64,000 nucleotides of DNA from Ruminococcus sp. (GCA_020024635.1 JAHHTL010000003.1:1-64000); one strand, 5' to 3'. Positions 24,120-32,788 are shown, counted from the stretch's first letter. Notes: generated by a model not told the origin, from the sequence alone. A program made the numbers and translations.

Positions 24120-25928
24120 ATGGCAAATAGTAAACAAGTACCATTACGATCTGAAGTAGCAGTGGAAGACACCTGGGATTTAAGTCCACTTTTTAAAGAT
24201 GATAAAGCATTTGAAAAGACATATGAAGAAGCGGAAAAAGAAATTCCTGTTTTGGAAAATTATTCTGGTAAGATCACAGAATCTTCGGAAATCCTACTTT
24301 CCTATTTAGAAGAGAGAGATCGACAGTTGCTAAGAATGGAATTCCTTTTCGGCTATGCGTTCCAGTTGAGTGATCAAGATACAGCTAATACTGTGTCTCA
24401 GGCAATGAAGGCACGTGCATTTAGCCTTTATACAAAACTAACATCAGCAATTTCCTGGGAAGCTCCACAGATTCTTCAAATGACAGAAGAAATGGTGGAT
24501 CGATACTGTATAGAAAAACCAGAATTAGAAAATTATCGTCATCTTCTGATGGATATTTTAAGTAAAAAGGAACATACATTAAGCGCAGAAGAAGAAAATC
24601 TTCTTTCCCTAAGTGCAGATATGGCAAATGGACCAGATACAATCTATAGTATGTTTAATGATGCAGACCTTGTATTTCCAGAAATTGACGATGGAAATGG
24701 TGGCAAAGTTAGAATTACCCAAGGTCGTTTTGTTCCGTTATTAGAAAGCAAAAACCGACAGGTGAGAAAAGATGCCTTTGAAGGGCTTTATCATACTTAT
24801 GAAGCGTATAAAAATTCACTTTCTGCTATGTTTAGTGCCAATGTAAAGAAAGAGTTGTTTTACACAAAAGCAAGAAAATACCATTCTACAATGGAGGCGC
24901 ATTTGGCAGAATCTCATATTCCAACAAGTGTTTATACGCAGCTCATTGAAACAGTGCATGATTTTCTTCCGTCCATGTATCGCTATGTTTCTCTTAGAAA
25001 AAAATTGCTTGGTGTAGAAGAACTTCATATGTATGATGTGTATACTCCAATCGTTTCTTATGATTCCCCAGAGTATACCTTCGAGCAAGCAAAAGAAATG
25101 GTTTTAGAAGGCCTTGCGCCACTTGGGGAAGATTACCTTGAAAAATTAAGAGACGGATTTGCACATCGTTGGATTGACATTTATGAAAATCAAGGGAAGA
25201 GAAGCGGAGCCTATTCTACGTGTGTGTATGGAACACATCCATATGTACTCCTTAATTATCAAGGAACATTGGATAATGTCTTTACACTGGCTCATGAAAT
25301 GGGACATTCTCTGCATTCTTGCTACTCAAATGAAAATCAAACGGTTGTAAATGCACAGTATAATATCTTCCTTGCAGAAATTGCGTCTACTTGCAATGAA
25401 TATATTTTAATTAGTCATTTACTTGAAAAAACAGAAGATAAAGAAGAAAAAGCTTACCTTTTGAATCATCTTTTGGACAAATTCAAAGGAACCATTTATC
25501 GTCAGACCATGTTTGCTGAGTTTGAAATGATTGCCCATGAAAAAGAAGCAAATGGAGAACCATTAACCAGTGAATCTCTTTGTAAAACATACAAAGACTT
25601 AAATGAGTTATACTTTGGACCTGATATGGTGGTAGACGATGAAATTGCAATGGAATGGGCAAGAATTCCACATTTTTATACTCCATTCTATGTATACCAG
25701 TACGCAACAGGTCTGTCGGCAGCGATTGCGTTTGGAAGTAAAATCTTAAAAGGAGAGCCAAATGCACTTGAGAATTACAAAAAATTCTTAAGCGGAGGTT
25801 GCTCTGTAGATTGTCTTGATCTTTTAAAATCATGTGGTGTAGATATGACATCAAAAGAGCCTACTGCGGAAGCACTTCGCGTATTTGATGAAACACTTAC
25901 AGCCTTAGAAAAATTATACGAAGATTAA
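24120..25928 (+). CDS. pepF: oligoendopeptidase F
   Basis: Cytoplasmic zinc metallopeptidase (M3B) of 602 residues that cleaves medium-length oligopeptides. The zinc site is HEMGH at 392-396, in TLAHEMGHSLHS, with the third ligand expected in the following ESTC-like AEIASTCNEYI (about 420). The length and the N-terminal EDTWDLSPLFKDD match the family. AGGAGG lies 7 bases before the ATG. It is followed by an intrinsic terminator. With pcp, the M19 dipeptidase and the U32 protein, the window has several peptide-processing enzymes. Confidence 0.95.
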   Translation: MANSKQVPLRSEVAVEDTWDLSPLFKDDKAFEKTYEEAEKEIPVLENYSGKITESSEILLSYLEERDRQLLRMEFLFGYAFQLSDQDTANTVSQAMKARAFSLYTKLTSAISWEAPQILQMTEEMVDRYCIEKPELENYRHLLMDILSKKEHTLSAEEENLLSLSADMANGPDTIYSMFNDADLVFPEIDDGNGGKVRITQGRFVPLLESKNRQVRKDAFEGLYHTYEAYKNSLSAMFSANVKKELFYTKARKYHSTMEAHLAESHIPTSVYTQLIETVHDFLPSMYRYVSLRKKLLGVEELHMYDVYTPIVSYDSPEYTFEQAKEMVLEGLAPLGEDYLEKLRDGFAHRWIDIYENQGKRSGAYSTCVYGTHPYVLLNYQGTLDNVFTLAHEMGHSLHSCYSNENQTVVNAQYNIFLAEIASTCNEYILISHLLEKTEDKEEKAYLLNHLLDKFKGTIYRQTMFAEFEMIAHEKEANGEPLTSESLCKTYKDLNELYFGPDMVVDDEIAMEWARIPHFYTPFYVYQYATGLSAAIAFGSKILKGEPNALENYKKFLSGGCSVDCLDLLKSCGVDMTSKEPTAEALRVFDETLTALEKLYED

Positions 25929-25946
25929 AGGTAAAGCAAAGACAGC

Positions 25947-25977
25947 AAAACAGATCACCTTTTGGTGGTCTGTTTTT
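25947..25977 (+). terminator. intrinsic terminator after pepF
   Basis: AAAACAGATCACC pairs with GGTGGTCTGTTTT (13 bp, one G-U) around a TTTT loop, ending in a T run. Confidence 0.88.
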
Positions 25978-26053
25978 ATACGCACATCAGTTCATGTAAA
26001 CGATTAATTTTTTTAACAAAAGAACAATATTTTAATTTAATGGCAGAAAAACC

Positions 26054-26084
26054 TTGACTGTATAGTGACTATATCCTTTATGAT
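26054..26084 (+). promoter_or_regulatory. MerR-type promoter with 19-bp spacer and operator dyad
   Basis: TTGACT (26054-26059) and TATGAT (26079-26084) are 19 bp apart, the overlong spacer characteristic of promoters activated by MerR-family proteins. Inside the spacer is the perfect dyad TATAGT-G-ACTATA (26061-26073). It lies directly ahead of the MerR gene, so autoregulation is likely. Confidence 0.75.
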
Positions 26085-26114
26085 TCAGCTATCAATAGGA
26101 AAGGAGTTAAGAAA

Positions 26115-26981
26115 ATGGCATCAATTAAAGAAGTAGAAAATATCACAGGAATTGATCGACAAAATATCCGTTATTATGAAAAAGAAGGGCTTATTCATCC
26201 AAAAAGAAATAAGATCAATGCGTATCGAGATTATTCACAAGAGGATATAAAAACAATCAAACAAATCATACTGTTTCGGAAACTTGGTGTTTCCATAGAG
26301 GAGATTCGAAGCCTTTTGGAAGGAGAAAAGCAACTTTCCGAGATTTTAATAAATCAGAAAATAAAACTTCAGCAGGAAGTAAAGGGCTTAGAAGCAGCAT
26401 TGAAGTTTTGTGACAGAATCAAAGAGGAGACTTTATCAGATCTCGATGCGGATTATTATTTAGATGAAATTAAGAAAGAAGAAAGTCTGGGATCTGTTTT
26501 TGCCAGAATATTGGATGATTATAAGAAAGTAAGAGATTCCGAGCAGATTAGAAGTTTTACTTTTATGCCAGATAACATGTGTATGACACCAGCAGAATTT
26601 ACAGAATCCCTTTGTAAATATGGAGCCGAAAATCAGTTGAATCTTGTCGTTATAAAAGAAGGAATGACGCCTCATTTTACAATAGATGGGGTTGAGTACA
26701 AAGCTTATCGTTATGGAGCAAGATATGGAATGATGGTGTGTTGTGAGGCAGTAAATAAAGAAGATTATATACCAAAGAATATGCAAGAAAAGAAATACGC
26801 ATATTATCGAAGAATTCGAAAGACTCTTATAGCAGGGTGTGTGTGTATGCTTTTATGTTTATCAATCTTGGCTTATTGGGATGGAAAAGATAAACTTATT
26901 GTGTTAGTATTAATAATTATAGGCGAATTATCTAGTCTTATACATTCTTATTTTGTTTATGGAAGAAATTTTAAAGGATAA
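26115..26981 (+). CDS. MerR family regulator with C-terminal membrane anchor
   Basis: A 288-residue transcription factor. The N-terminal MerR winged helix is clear (SIKEVENITGIDRQNIRYYEKEGLI, then LFRKLGVSIEEIRSLLEG, residues 1-75), followed by a coiled-coil dimerisation helix (to about 125). Unlike most MerR proteins it has a sensor-like middle part and two hydrophobic segments near the C-terminus (about 236-252 and 257-280), so it may be membrane-tethered. AAAGGAG lies before the ATG. A 19-bp-spacer promoter with a dyad just upstream points to autoregulation. The effector is unknown; the next gene (acyltransferase-like) begins 64 bases later and may be co-transcribed. Confidence 0.88.
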   Translation: MASIKEVENITGIDRQNIRYYEKEGLIHPKRNKINAYRDYSQEDIKTIKQIILFRKLGVSIEEIRSLLEGEKQLSEILINQKIKLQQEVKGLEAALKFCDRIKEETLSDLDADYYLDEIKKEESLGSVFARILDDYKKVRDSEQIRSFTFMPDNMCMTPAEFTESLCKYGAENQLNLVVIKEGMTPHFTIDGVEYKAYRYGARYGMMVCCEAVNKEDYIPKNMQEKKYAYYRRIRKTLIAGCVCMLLCLSILAYWDGKDKLIVLVLIIIGELSSLIHSYFVYGRNFKG

Positions 26982-27045
26982 AACAATTGCCTTTGTATGA
27001 GAAAATAAATTGGCAAACAATTTTTCAATTTAAAGGAGGAGAAGA

Positions 27046-27897
27046 ATGACAGTTGAGCAAGTATTAACAGAATTAAATTTTGATACCAATGTGGAAAAAG
27101 CAATTCTAAATCATCTTCAAAATCATGAAATTGAAATAAAAAAATTGGCTAAAACTGCCTATGATAAGAAGAATCACCAATTTGAATTATGTAGAAACGA
27201 TCCATTTACAAGGCTTGTGGTAATCACCTATCTTTTGGTTCAGGCATACGAACGATATCAAGCATATGGAATCCCAGATCAGATCATTTTTGATACGTTT
27301 CGAGATGTTTCTTTAAGGGGGAATCTTCATTATCGACGAACCAATGAAATGGCAGTTAGTAAAGAAGAAGTAGAATGGTATCATCGCATATTTCAAGGAA
27401 ATATTTTTAAACTTGGTTGCATACAGTTTGAAAAAACAGAGATGGTTTACTTTAATGAAAAAAAACGAGAACTTTCGGATGTGGAAATGTTAAATCGATA
27501 CAAATCTATTCTTCCAGAAGGGACACCGGTATTAAGTTGTCACATACAAGAAGGCGAAGATCTTTCTGAGAAAGCAGTAGAAAGTTCGTTTCAAAGAGCA
27601 GAGGTGTTTTTTAAGAAATATTTTCCGGAGATAGAACTAAAAGCATATGTGTGTTATACCTGGTTATTATATCCTAAAATGGTGAACCGATTAAAGGAAA
27701 ACTCAAAGATTAGAAAGTTTGCAGAGAGGTTTGAAGTAATCAGTTCTTATGATAGTCGAACACTTGCGATGAAAATGCTGTTTCCCCCAGAAAAGAAAGA
27801 GGGAAAAAATAATCTGACAAGTTTACAGAAAATGGCTATAGAACATGAAGAATGGTTCGGATTTTCTTGTGGGGTAATTTTGCTTGAAGAGAAATGA
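27046..27897 (+). CDS. acyltransferase-domain protein (NAT_N / GNAT_C type)
   Basis: A 283-residue cytoplasmic protein that resembles Clostridial proteins with an N-terminal helical NAT_N domain (about 1-110, with DQIIFDTFRDVSLRG) and a C-terminal GNAT-like domain (about 120-270, with LSCHIQEGEDLS and YTWLLYPKM). The acyl donor and acceptor are unknown. AAAGGAGGAG precedes the ATG. It follows the MerR gene closely and may belong to its regulon. No catalytic residue can be named from sequence reading alone. Confidence 0.65.
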   Translation: MTVEQVLTELNFDTNVEKAILNHLQNHEIEIKKLAKTAYDKKNHQFELCRNDPFTRLVVITYLLVQAYERYQAYGIPDQIIFDTFRDVSLRGNLHYRRTNEMAVSKEEVEWYHRIFQGNIFKLGCIQFEKTEMVYFNEKKRELSDVEMLNRYKSILPEGTPVLSCHIQEGEDLSEKAVESSFQRAEVFFKKYFPEIELKAYVCYTWLLYPKMVNRLKENSKIRKFAERFEVISSYDSRTLAMKMLFPPEKKEGKNNLTSLQKMAIEHEEWFGFSCGVILLEEK

Positions 27898-27973
27898 TAG
27901 TTGACATCTTGTTTTTAAAGGAAATAATTGATAAAAACAAATCATTAACATGGTAGATATTAAAAAATAGATA

Positions 27974-28002
27974 TTGCAAACAACGGAATAGTCTTGTATA
28001 AT
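27974..28002 (+). promoter_or_regulatory. promoter of the DUF2325-metal permease unit
   Basis: TTGCAA (27974-27979), a 17-bp spacer and a perfect TATAAT (27997-28002). Transcription should start near 28009, so the first GTTAG dyad overlaps the start point and about 115 bases of leader follow. Confidence 0.7.
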
Positions 28003-28010
28003 AGTACATA

Positions 28011-28028
28011 AGTTAGATAAAACTAACT
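28011..28028 (+). promoter_or_regulatory. operator-like dyad AGTTAG-N6-CTAACT
   Basis: AGTTAG (28011-28016) and CTAACT (28023-28028) form a perfect inverted repeat next to the predicted transcription start. It shares its half-site with the palindrome at 28092-28109, so one protein may bind both. Confidence 0.6.
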
Positions 28029-28054
28029 CCATAAGTTGATTCAAAAAATACAGT

Positions 28055-28080
28055 AAATAACGGTAGTTCTACCGTTATTT
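28055..28080 (+). terminator. leader hairpin resembling an attenuator
   Basis: AAATAACGGTAG (28055-28066) and CTACCGTTATTT (28069-28080) are perfect inverse complements separated by two bases, then TTATTTATTTAC follows. It could be an intrinsic terminator in the 5' leader or a DNA operator. Confidence 0.5.
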
Positions 28081-28091
28081 ATTTACACAAA

Positions 28092-28109
28092 GGTTAGTTG
28101 CAACTAACC
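28092..28109 (+). promoter_or_regulatory. 18-bp perfect palindrome GGTTAGTTGCAACTAACC
   Basis: A perfect 18-bp palindrome ends 5 bases before the GGAGG ribosome site of the DUF2325 gene. It resembles DtxR/IdeR-family boxes built on TTAGGTTAG half-sites, which would fit a metal-responsive repressor, but the regulator is not identified. As RNA it could also fold and mask translation. Confidence 0.6.
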
Positions 28110-28123
28110 AGAAGGAGGACGAG

Positions 28124-28399
28124 ATGAGTATAGTCATTGTTGGTGGAAACGAAGGTATGGTAAGACAATATAAGGATTTATGTCAATCTTATAAATGTAA
28201 AGCAAAGGTTTTTGCGAAAACTTCAGGAAAACTCAAAATTGGATGTCCAGATCTTATGGTACTTTTTACAAACACAGTGTCACATAAAATGTTGAAAGCA
28301 GCATTAAACGAGGTGAAAGGACAAAATACAGTAGTTGAACGAGTACATACAAGTTCTTTAGCAGCATTAAAAGGAGTATTAGATGAGTATGCGTCTTAA
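28124..28399 (+). CDS. DUF2325 domain protein
   Basis: A 91-residue cytoplasmic protein that fits the DUF2325 pattern: MSIVIVGGNEGMVRQYKDL gives a Rossmann-like beta strand and glycine loop (residues 2-10), then PDLMVLFTNTVSHKM. Members are small proteins of unknown function, often with metal or redox genes. Two Cys at about residues 24 and 45 could bind metal or form a disulfide. AAGGAGG precedes the ATG. The leader has two GTTAG dyads and a hairpin, and a heavy-metal-type permease follows after about 90 bases, so a metal-linked role is inferred. Confidence 0.8.
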   Translation: MSIVIVGGNEGMVRQYKDLCQSYKCKAKVFAKTSGKLKIGCPDLMVLFTNTVSHKMLKAALNEVKGQNTVVERVHTSSLAALKGVLDEYAS

Positions 28400-28488
28400 G
28401 AAACTTCGTTTATTTGACATATTATAAAAAAGGACTATAATCTATAGAATACAGTTTTAAAATAATTTGTATAAGAAGGTAGAAGATT

Positions 28489-29364
28489 ATGTCTCAATTA
28501 TTAGTGGAAATAGTACATCATATATTGCATCATAGTTTGAAACTATTTCCTTTTTTGTTTCTTACGTATTGGGTAATGGGATTATTGGAACAGATGTCCA
28601 GTGCCAAGTCACGAAGATTAATTCAAAATGCAGGAAAAGTGGGACCTGTGTGGGGAAGCATTTGTGGAGCGTTTCCACAGTGTGGATTTTCGGCAGCAGC
28701 GTCCTATTTTTATGTGGGTAGGGTTCTCACACTAGGAACATTGATTTCAGTTTACATGTCAACTTCAGATGAAATGATTCCAATCTTAATCTCAGAAAGA
28801 GTTCCTGTTCCTACAATCGCATCTATTGTAGCTGCAAAAGTGATGATTGGAATGATTACGGGATTTTTGATTGAATTACTGTTTGGGTGGTTTAGAAAAA
28901 AGAAAACCGTTCCGTCAGATCTGCCACAGTGTGAGACGAATTCATATATGGAGTGCTGTGGGCATAAAAAAGGAATCTTACAAAATGCATTTAAACATGC
29001 ATTACGGGTTTGGATATTTATTACACTGATAACCTTATTAATAGAGATTGTTGTAGAAACAATTGGTACAGATACGATGTCGTTGATTTTTTCGGATACT
29101 CCTGTAGTAGGGGAGATGATTGCGGCATTGGTAGGGTTGATTCCAAATTGTGGAGCATCCGTAGTGATTACACAACTTTACCTAGAAGGAATCATTGGTA
29201 CAGGTCCAATGTTAAGTGGACTATTAGTTAGCGCCGGTGTGGGATTACTTGTTCTTTTTAAAGAAAATCGAAATTTACGTGAAAATATGTGGATTACCGC
29301 TATCCTATATGTAGGGAGCGTTTTATGGGGAGTGCTGTTTCAAGCCCTTGGAGTTGTTTTTTAA
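28489..29364 (+). CDS. putative manganese / heavy-metal exporter (ArsP_2-like permease)
   Basis: A 291-residue permease with two similar halves. Each half has a Cys-Pro-Gly type motif: GAFPQCGFSAA near residue 65 and GLIPNCGASVV near residue 220, with intervening membrane helices and a His-rich N-terminus (EIVHHILHHSLKLF). This matches the putative 10-TM metal exporter family called putative manganese transporter. AAGGTAG lies before the ATG. It follows the DUF2325 gene and is presumably co-transcribed from the operator-bearing promoter at about 28.0 kb. The ion is inferred from the family name, not shown. Confidence 0.8.
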   Translation: MSQLLVEIVHHILHHSLKLFPFLFLTYWVMGLLEQMSSAKSRRLIQNAGKVGPVWGSICGAFPQCGFSAAASYFYVGRVLTLGTLISVYMSTSDEMIPILISERVPVPTIASIVAAKVMIGMITGFLIELLFGWFRKKKTVPSDLPQCETNSYMECCGHKKGILQNAFKHALRVWIFITLITLLIEIVVETIGTDTMSLIFSDTPVVGEMIAALVGLIPNCGASVVITQLYLEGIIGTGPMLSGLLVSAGVGLLVLFKENRNLRENMWITAILYVGSVLWGVLFQALGVVF

Positions 29365-29373
29365 CGAAGAAAC

Positions 29374-29402
29374 TTGCAAATATATTCCCTATATATTAAA
29401 AT
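29374..29402 (+). promoter_or_regulatory. promoter of the second MFS gene
   Basis: TTGCAA (29374-29379), a 17-bp spacer and TAAAAT (29397-29402) lie just after the metal permease stop. Confidence 0.55.
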
Positions 29403-29416
29403 ACCCCTAAGAATCA

Positions 29417-29467
29417 ATGAAGGAAAAGTTGCAGAAGAGGACAATCTACACTTTTTCCTATAACTAA
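29417..29467 (+). other. possible 16-codon leader ORF before the second MFS gene
   Basis: An ATG about 8 bases after the predicted transcription start opens MKEKLQKRTIYTFSYN and stops just before the MFS ribosome site (AAGGAGG). It has no ribosome site of its own. Part of it forms an imperfect hairpin (GGAAAAG at 29422-29428 with CTTTTTCC at 29451-29458). It may be a leader peptide, but support is weak. Confidence 0.3.
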
Positions 29468-29482
29468 AGGAGGAGAAGGGGT

Positions 29483-30712
29483 ATGAAAAATACATTATGG
29501 AGTAGAGATTATATATTGTTAACCGTGGCTACAGTCTTTGGTTCGGTTGGATGGATTGCTGGAGACTTTGCTTTATCATTTCTTGTATTTGATGAGACGG
29601 GAAGTACACTTGCATCTGCATTAGTCCTTTCCGTACAGTTTATACCACGGTTTTTTGTTCCACTTTTTGCGGCTCCCATTCTAGACCGCTTTCACAGAAA
29701 ACCGTTCCTTGTTGGTGGTGATTTCATCAATGGAATCATGTATACACTTGCGGGATTTTATTTGTTAAATCACCCATTTTCTTATGGGGGATATCTCTTG
29801 TTTTCGCTATTGTTAGCTTGTCTTGGGTGTTTTGACTCTCTTGCTTATAATAGCATCTATCCAAATGTAATTCCAAAAGGAATGGAGCAGAAGGGGTACG
29901 CGGTATCTGCTATGTTATATCCATTTCTAACGGTCATTATGACACCGCTTGCAGCGGTGCTTATGGATTGGATCAAGGTAGAAGGAATCTTGATTTTGCA
30001 AGGTGGGATGTCATTTGTTGCTGCCCTTGTAGAGAGTCAAATGAAAGTACACGAGGAAGATCACTTGGCGGGAAAGAAGTTTTCTTTTTCGTTATGGAAA
30101 GAAGATTTAGTAGAAGGGATAAAATATGTGAAAAATGAACAGGGGTTGTTTCAGATTTTTTTATACACCTCTGTATCAAATGGAGTAGCGCAAGGGTGCA
30201 GCCCTTTGTTGATTGCGTTTTTTCGAGCTACGAAAGGGTTCACAGTAGGAATGTACGCATTTTTTTCTGTAGCTGAATTTTTAGGAAGAATGTTTGGAGG
30301 AATTTTAAATTATCGTGTAAAAATTCCAGAGAAGAAATTGTTTGGCTTTTGCTTTGGAGTCTATAACTTTTATGCCATCATGGATATGGTACTTTTGTGG
30401 ATATCATACCCGCTTATGCTGGTCAATAGAGCTATCTGTGGTTTCCTTGGTGTGAATAGCGCCACTTGGCGGGAGGCTGCTGTACAAAAGTACATCCCTG
30501 ATCGTATGCGTGCAAGGGTAAATGCATTTCAGGAAATACTATTTTTTGGCATGAGCAGTGTTCTGACCTTGGTGATCGGCATATTGGGAGATTATGTGGA
30601 TTATAGAATCTGTATGTCTGTTGGTGCGGGGGCTACGATCCTTGTGTGTGTACTTACTATATGGAGAAAGCGAAAGGAAGTAAAAGCAGTTTATGAATAT
30701 ACTTCTGTGTAA
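29483..30712 (+). CDS. MFS transporter, DHA3-like
   Basis: A 409-residue major facilitator permease with about 12 membrane helices. The N-terminal WIAGDFALSFLVFDETGSTLASALVLSVQFIPR and the loop ILDRFHRKPFLVGGD (MFS motif A variant, read in part) place it near MFS_3/DHA3 drug exporters, distantly like the pump at 0.5-1.7 kb. GGAGGAG lies before the ATG. It overlaps the next gene (DUF1294) by 20 bases. The substrate is unknown. Confidence 0.85.
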   Translation: MKNTLWSRDYILLTVATVFGSVGWIAGDFALSFLVFDETGSTLASALVLSVQFIPRFFVPLFAAPILDRFHRKPFLVGGDFINGIMYTLAGFYLLNHPFSYGGYLLFSLLLACLGCFDSLAYNSIYPNVIPKGMEQKGYAVSAMLYPFLTVIMTPLAAVLMDWIKVEGILILQGGMSFVAALVESQMKVHEEDHLAGKKFSFSLWKEDLVEGIKYVKNEQGLFQIFLYTSVSNGVAQGCSPLLIAFFRATKGFTVGMYAFFSVAEFLGRMFGGILNYRVKIPEKKLFGFCFGVYNFYAIMDMVLLWISYPLMLVNRAICGFLGVNSATWREAAVQKYIPDRMRARVNAFQEILFFGMSSVLTLVIGILGDYVDYRICMSVGAGATILVCVLTIWRKRKEVKAVYEYTSV

Positions 30713-30971
30713 GTACGTCTTAATAATGAATGTAATGACATTTCTAGCATTTGCAGTAGATAAAAGAAAAGCACAAAAGAGAAAGTGGAGATTATCAACA
30801 AAGACGTTGATGGGACTTTCCATTTTAGGAGGAGCAGGAGGCGGATTCGTAGCCATGCATGTATTTCGGCATAAGACAAAACAAAGAAAATATTTGGTTG
30901 GAATCCCCAGTATACTAATCATACAGACAATCGGATTACTTTACTTCGTGCTACAACATTATTCTAATTGA
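30693..30971 (+). CDS. DUF1294 small membrane protein
   Basis: A 92-residue membrane protein of unknown function. The DUF1294 signature is clear: an N-terminal hydrophobic segment followed by AVDKRKAQKRKWRLSTKTL, then GGAGGGFVAMHVFRHKTKQRKY and a last membrane segment. I keep the start at 30693, inside the MFS gene, because the full N-terminal helix belongs to the family. Its end runs 13 bases into the convergent C26 peptidase gene. No strong ribosome site is seen, so translation may be coupled to the MFS gene. Confidence 0.75.
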   Translation: MNILLCKYVLIMNVMTFLAFAVDKRKAQKRKWRLSTKTLMGLSILGGAGGGFVAMHVFRHKTKQRKYLVGIPSILIIQTIGLLYFVLQHYSN

Positions 30972-31675
30972 ATCATTGTTTTAGAATGTAAGATAAACTC
31001 TTTGAACAGATTTCTCATTTCAACGGAATTTCGATACATGCTTTCAGGATGCCACTGTACCCCTATGACAAAGGGGTGCTGTGGCATTTCAATTGCTTCC
31101 ACAATTTGATCAGAGGAAGAAGCACAAATCTTAAGTCCCTCTCCTAACGTTTGGATTGCCTGATGGTGAAAACTGTTTACTTTGACATTCGAACCAATAT
31201 AATGATGAAGTTTGGAGCTTTTTACCGTTTGAATAAGGTGACTGATGTCAGAGCGGGATTGGCTATTTTGCATATGATTATAAAACTTATTTTTTGTAGA
31301 GAGAATGTCCTGATATAAGGTTCCCCCACAAGCAACGTTTAAAATTTGCATGCCACGACAGATTGCAAGAAGTGGTTTTTGGGATTTTAGGACAGATTTT
31401 GTGAGGCGGATTTGAAATAAATCAAGCGAAATGTTTGTTGTGCCAAGATGATCCATTGGGGCTTCTCCAAATAAAAGTGGTGTAATATCCTGACCACCAC
31501 AGAACAAAAATCCATCACACAGATTCAGATACTCTTCTAAAATTTGATCAGAACGGACCAGTGGAATTAACAAAGGAAGGCCTCCGGCATAGCGAATGGA
31601 CTGGATATAAGCGTTCGATACATATTGACTGGATCCTTTGATCCCGCAGATAATGATTCCGATTCTTGGTTTCAT
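30959..31675 (-). CDS. gamma-glutamyl-gamma-aminobutyrate hydrolase-like peptidase (C26)
   Basis: A 238-residue class I glutamine-amidotransferase-like hydrolase, cytoplasmic. The nucleophile is C106 in PLLAICRGMQILN, and the partners H209 and E211 lie in GVQWHPE, with the oxyanion-loop sequence CGGQDITP near residue 60. The family includes PuuD, which splits gamma-glutamyl-GABA, and other gamma-glutamyl hydrolases; the true substrate is open. AAAGGAG precedes the ATG on the reverse strand. It converges with DUF1294 and diverges from the dipeptidase gene. Confidence 0.88.
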   Translation of the reverse strand: MKPRIGIIICGIKGSSQYVSNAYIQSIRYAGGLPLLIPLVRSDQILEEYLNLCDGFLFCGGQDITPLLFGEAPMDHLGTTNISLDLFQIRLTKSVLKSQKPLLAICRGMQILNVACGGTLYQDILSTKNKFYNHMQNSQSRSDISHLIQTVKSSKLHHYIGSNVKVNSFHHQAIQTLGEGLKICASSSDQIVEAIEMPQHPFVIGVQWHPESMYRNSVEMRNLFKEFILHSKTMIQLE

Positions 31676-31771
31676 AAGTACTCCTTTTCATGTTATAATC
31701 ATTTTTAGATGTTTCTAGCATATGTAAAAATATGGGAAGCTATACATGATAAAATCAGAAGGAGAATAGGA

Positions 31772-32788
31772 ATGTCTTATATTGATATGCATTGTGATAC
31801 CATCAGTTGTCTAATGAAACAAAAAAGCGAGACACTTTTAAAAAATCATTTTTGTGTTGATTTGGAGAAAATGGAAGTGGCAAACACCGGTATTCAGTTT
31901 TTCGCTTGTTTTGTAAATGCTGGTTCATACGAAAAGGATAGGACTATAGAACAAAAGAAAGAAGCGAATGGCATGAGAAAAATAAAAAACACTATTTGGA
32001 ACAAAGCCTATGCCGACGTTTTGAAAATGATTGAGCGAATTGATGGTGAGCAAAATCAAAAGCTGGCTGTTGCAACGTCCTATCAAGAAGTACAAGATTG
32101 TTTGCAACAAGGAAAAATCGTGGCATGCAAAACAGTGGAAGAAGGTGGTGTGTTAAATGGAAATTTGGAACGATTAAAAGAATTGTATAGCAAGGGGATT
32201 CGTTTGCTGACTTTAACTTGGAATTATGCGAACTGTATCGGATATCCCAATAGCACAGATGCATCCATCATGAAAAAAGGATTAACGCCATTTGGAATAG
32301 ATACAATTCAGCAGATGAATGAACTTGGTATGATGATAGACGTATCGCATTTGTCAGACGGTGGATTTTATGACTGCATCAGGTATAGTAAAATGCCAAT
32401 TTGTGCCTCACATTCCAACGCCAGAGGATTATGTAAACATCCAAGAAACCTTTCGGATCAAATGTTAAAAATGCTTGGAGAAAAAGGGGGAGTATCTGGA
32501 CTTAATTTTTGTACCTATTTTTTAAGAGAAGATGAAAATGTAATGGTAGATGATATTGCAGAGCATGCAAAGTACATGATTGAGAAAGGTGGAGAGGAGT
32601 TAGTTGCACTCGGAAGTGATTTTGATGGATTTGAGAATCCACGAAGAGAGAACTGGGTTAATAATGTAAATGATATGCCACTTTTGTGGGATGCATTTCG
32701 ACGAAAAGGAATTACAGAACGCCAGATTGATAAAATAATGTGGAAAAACGCACTTCGTTTTATGAAAGAGACAATCAATTATAAATAG
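31772..32788 (+). CDS. membrane-dipeptidase-like zinc dipeptidase (M19)
   Basis: A 338-residue peptidase family M19 (renal dipeptidase) enzyme that hydrolyses dipeptides. The first zinc ligands are H7 and D9 in YIDMHCDT. The bridging glutamate lies in CKTVEEGG (about 118-121), and later ligands are in DVSHLSD and CASHSNARGL, with LGSDFDGF near the end. I choose the ATG at 31772, which has AAGGAGA upstream and starts exactly at the conserved N-terminus; an upstream ATG at 31709 has no site. No signal peptide is seen, so it is cytoplasmic. Confidence 0.92.
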   Translation: MSYIDMHCDTISCLMKQKSETLLKNHFCVDLEKMEVANTGIQFFACFVNAGSYEKDRTIEQKKEANGMRKIKNTIWNKAYADVLKMIERIDGEQNQKLAVATSYQEVQDCLQQGKIVACKTVEEGGVLNGNLERLKELYSKGIRLLTLTWNYANCIGYPNSTDASIMKKGLTPFGIDTIQQMNELGMMIDVSHLSDGGFYDCIRYSKMPICASHSNARGLCKHPRNLSDQMLKMLGEKGGVSGLNFCTYFLREDENVMVDDIAEHAKYMIEKGGEELVALGSDFDGFENPRRENWVNNVNDMPLLWDAFRRKGITERQIDKIMWKNALRFMKETINYK

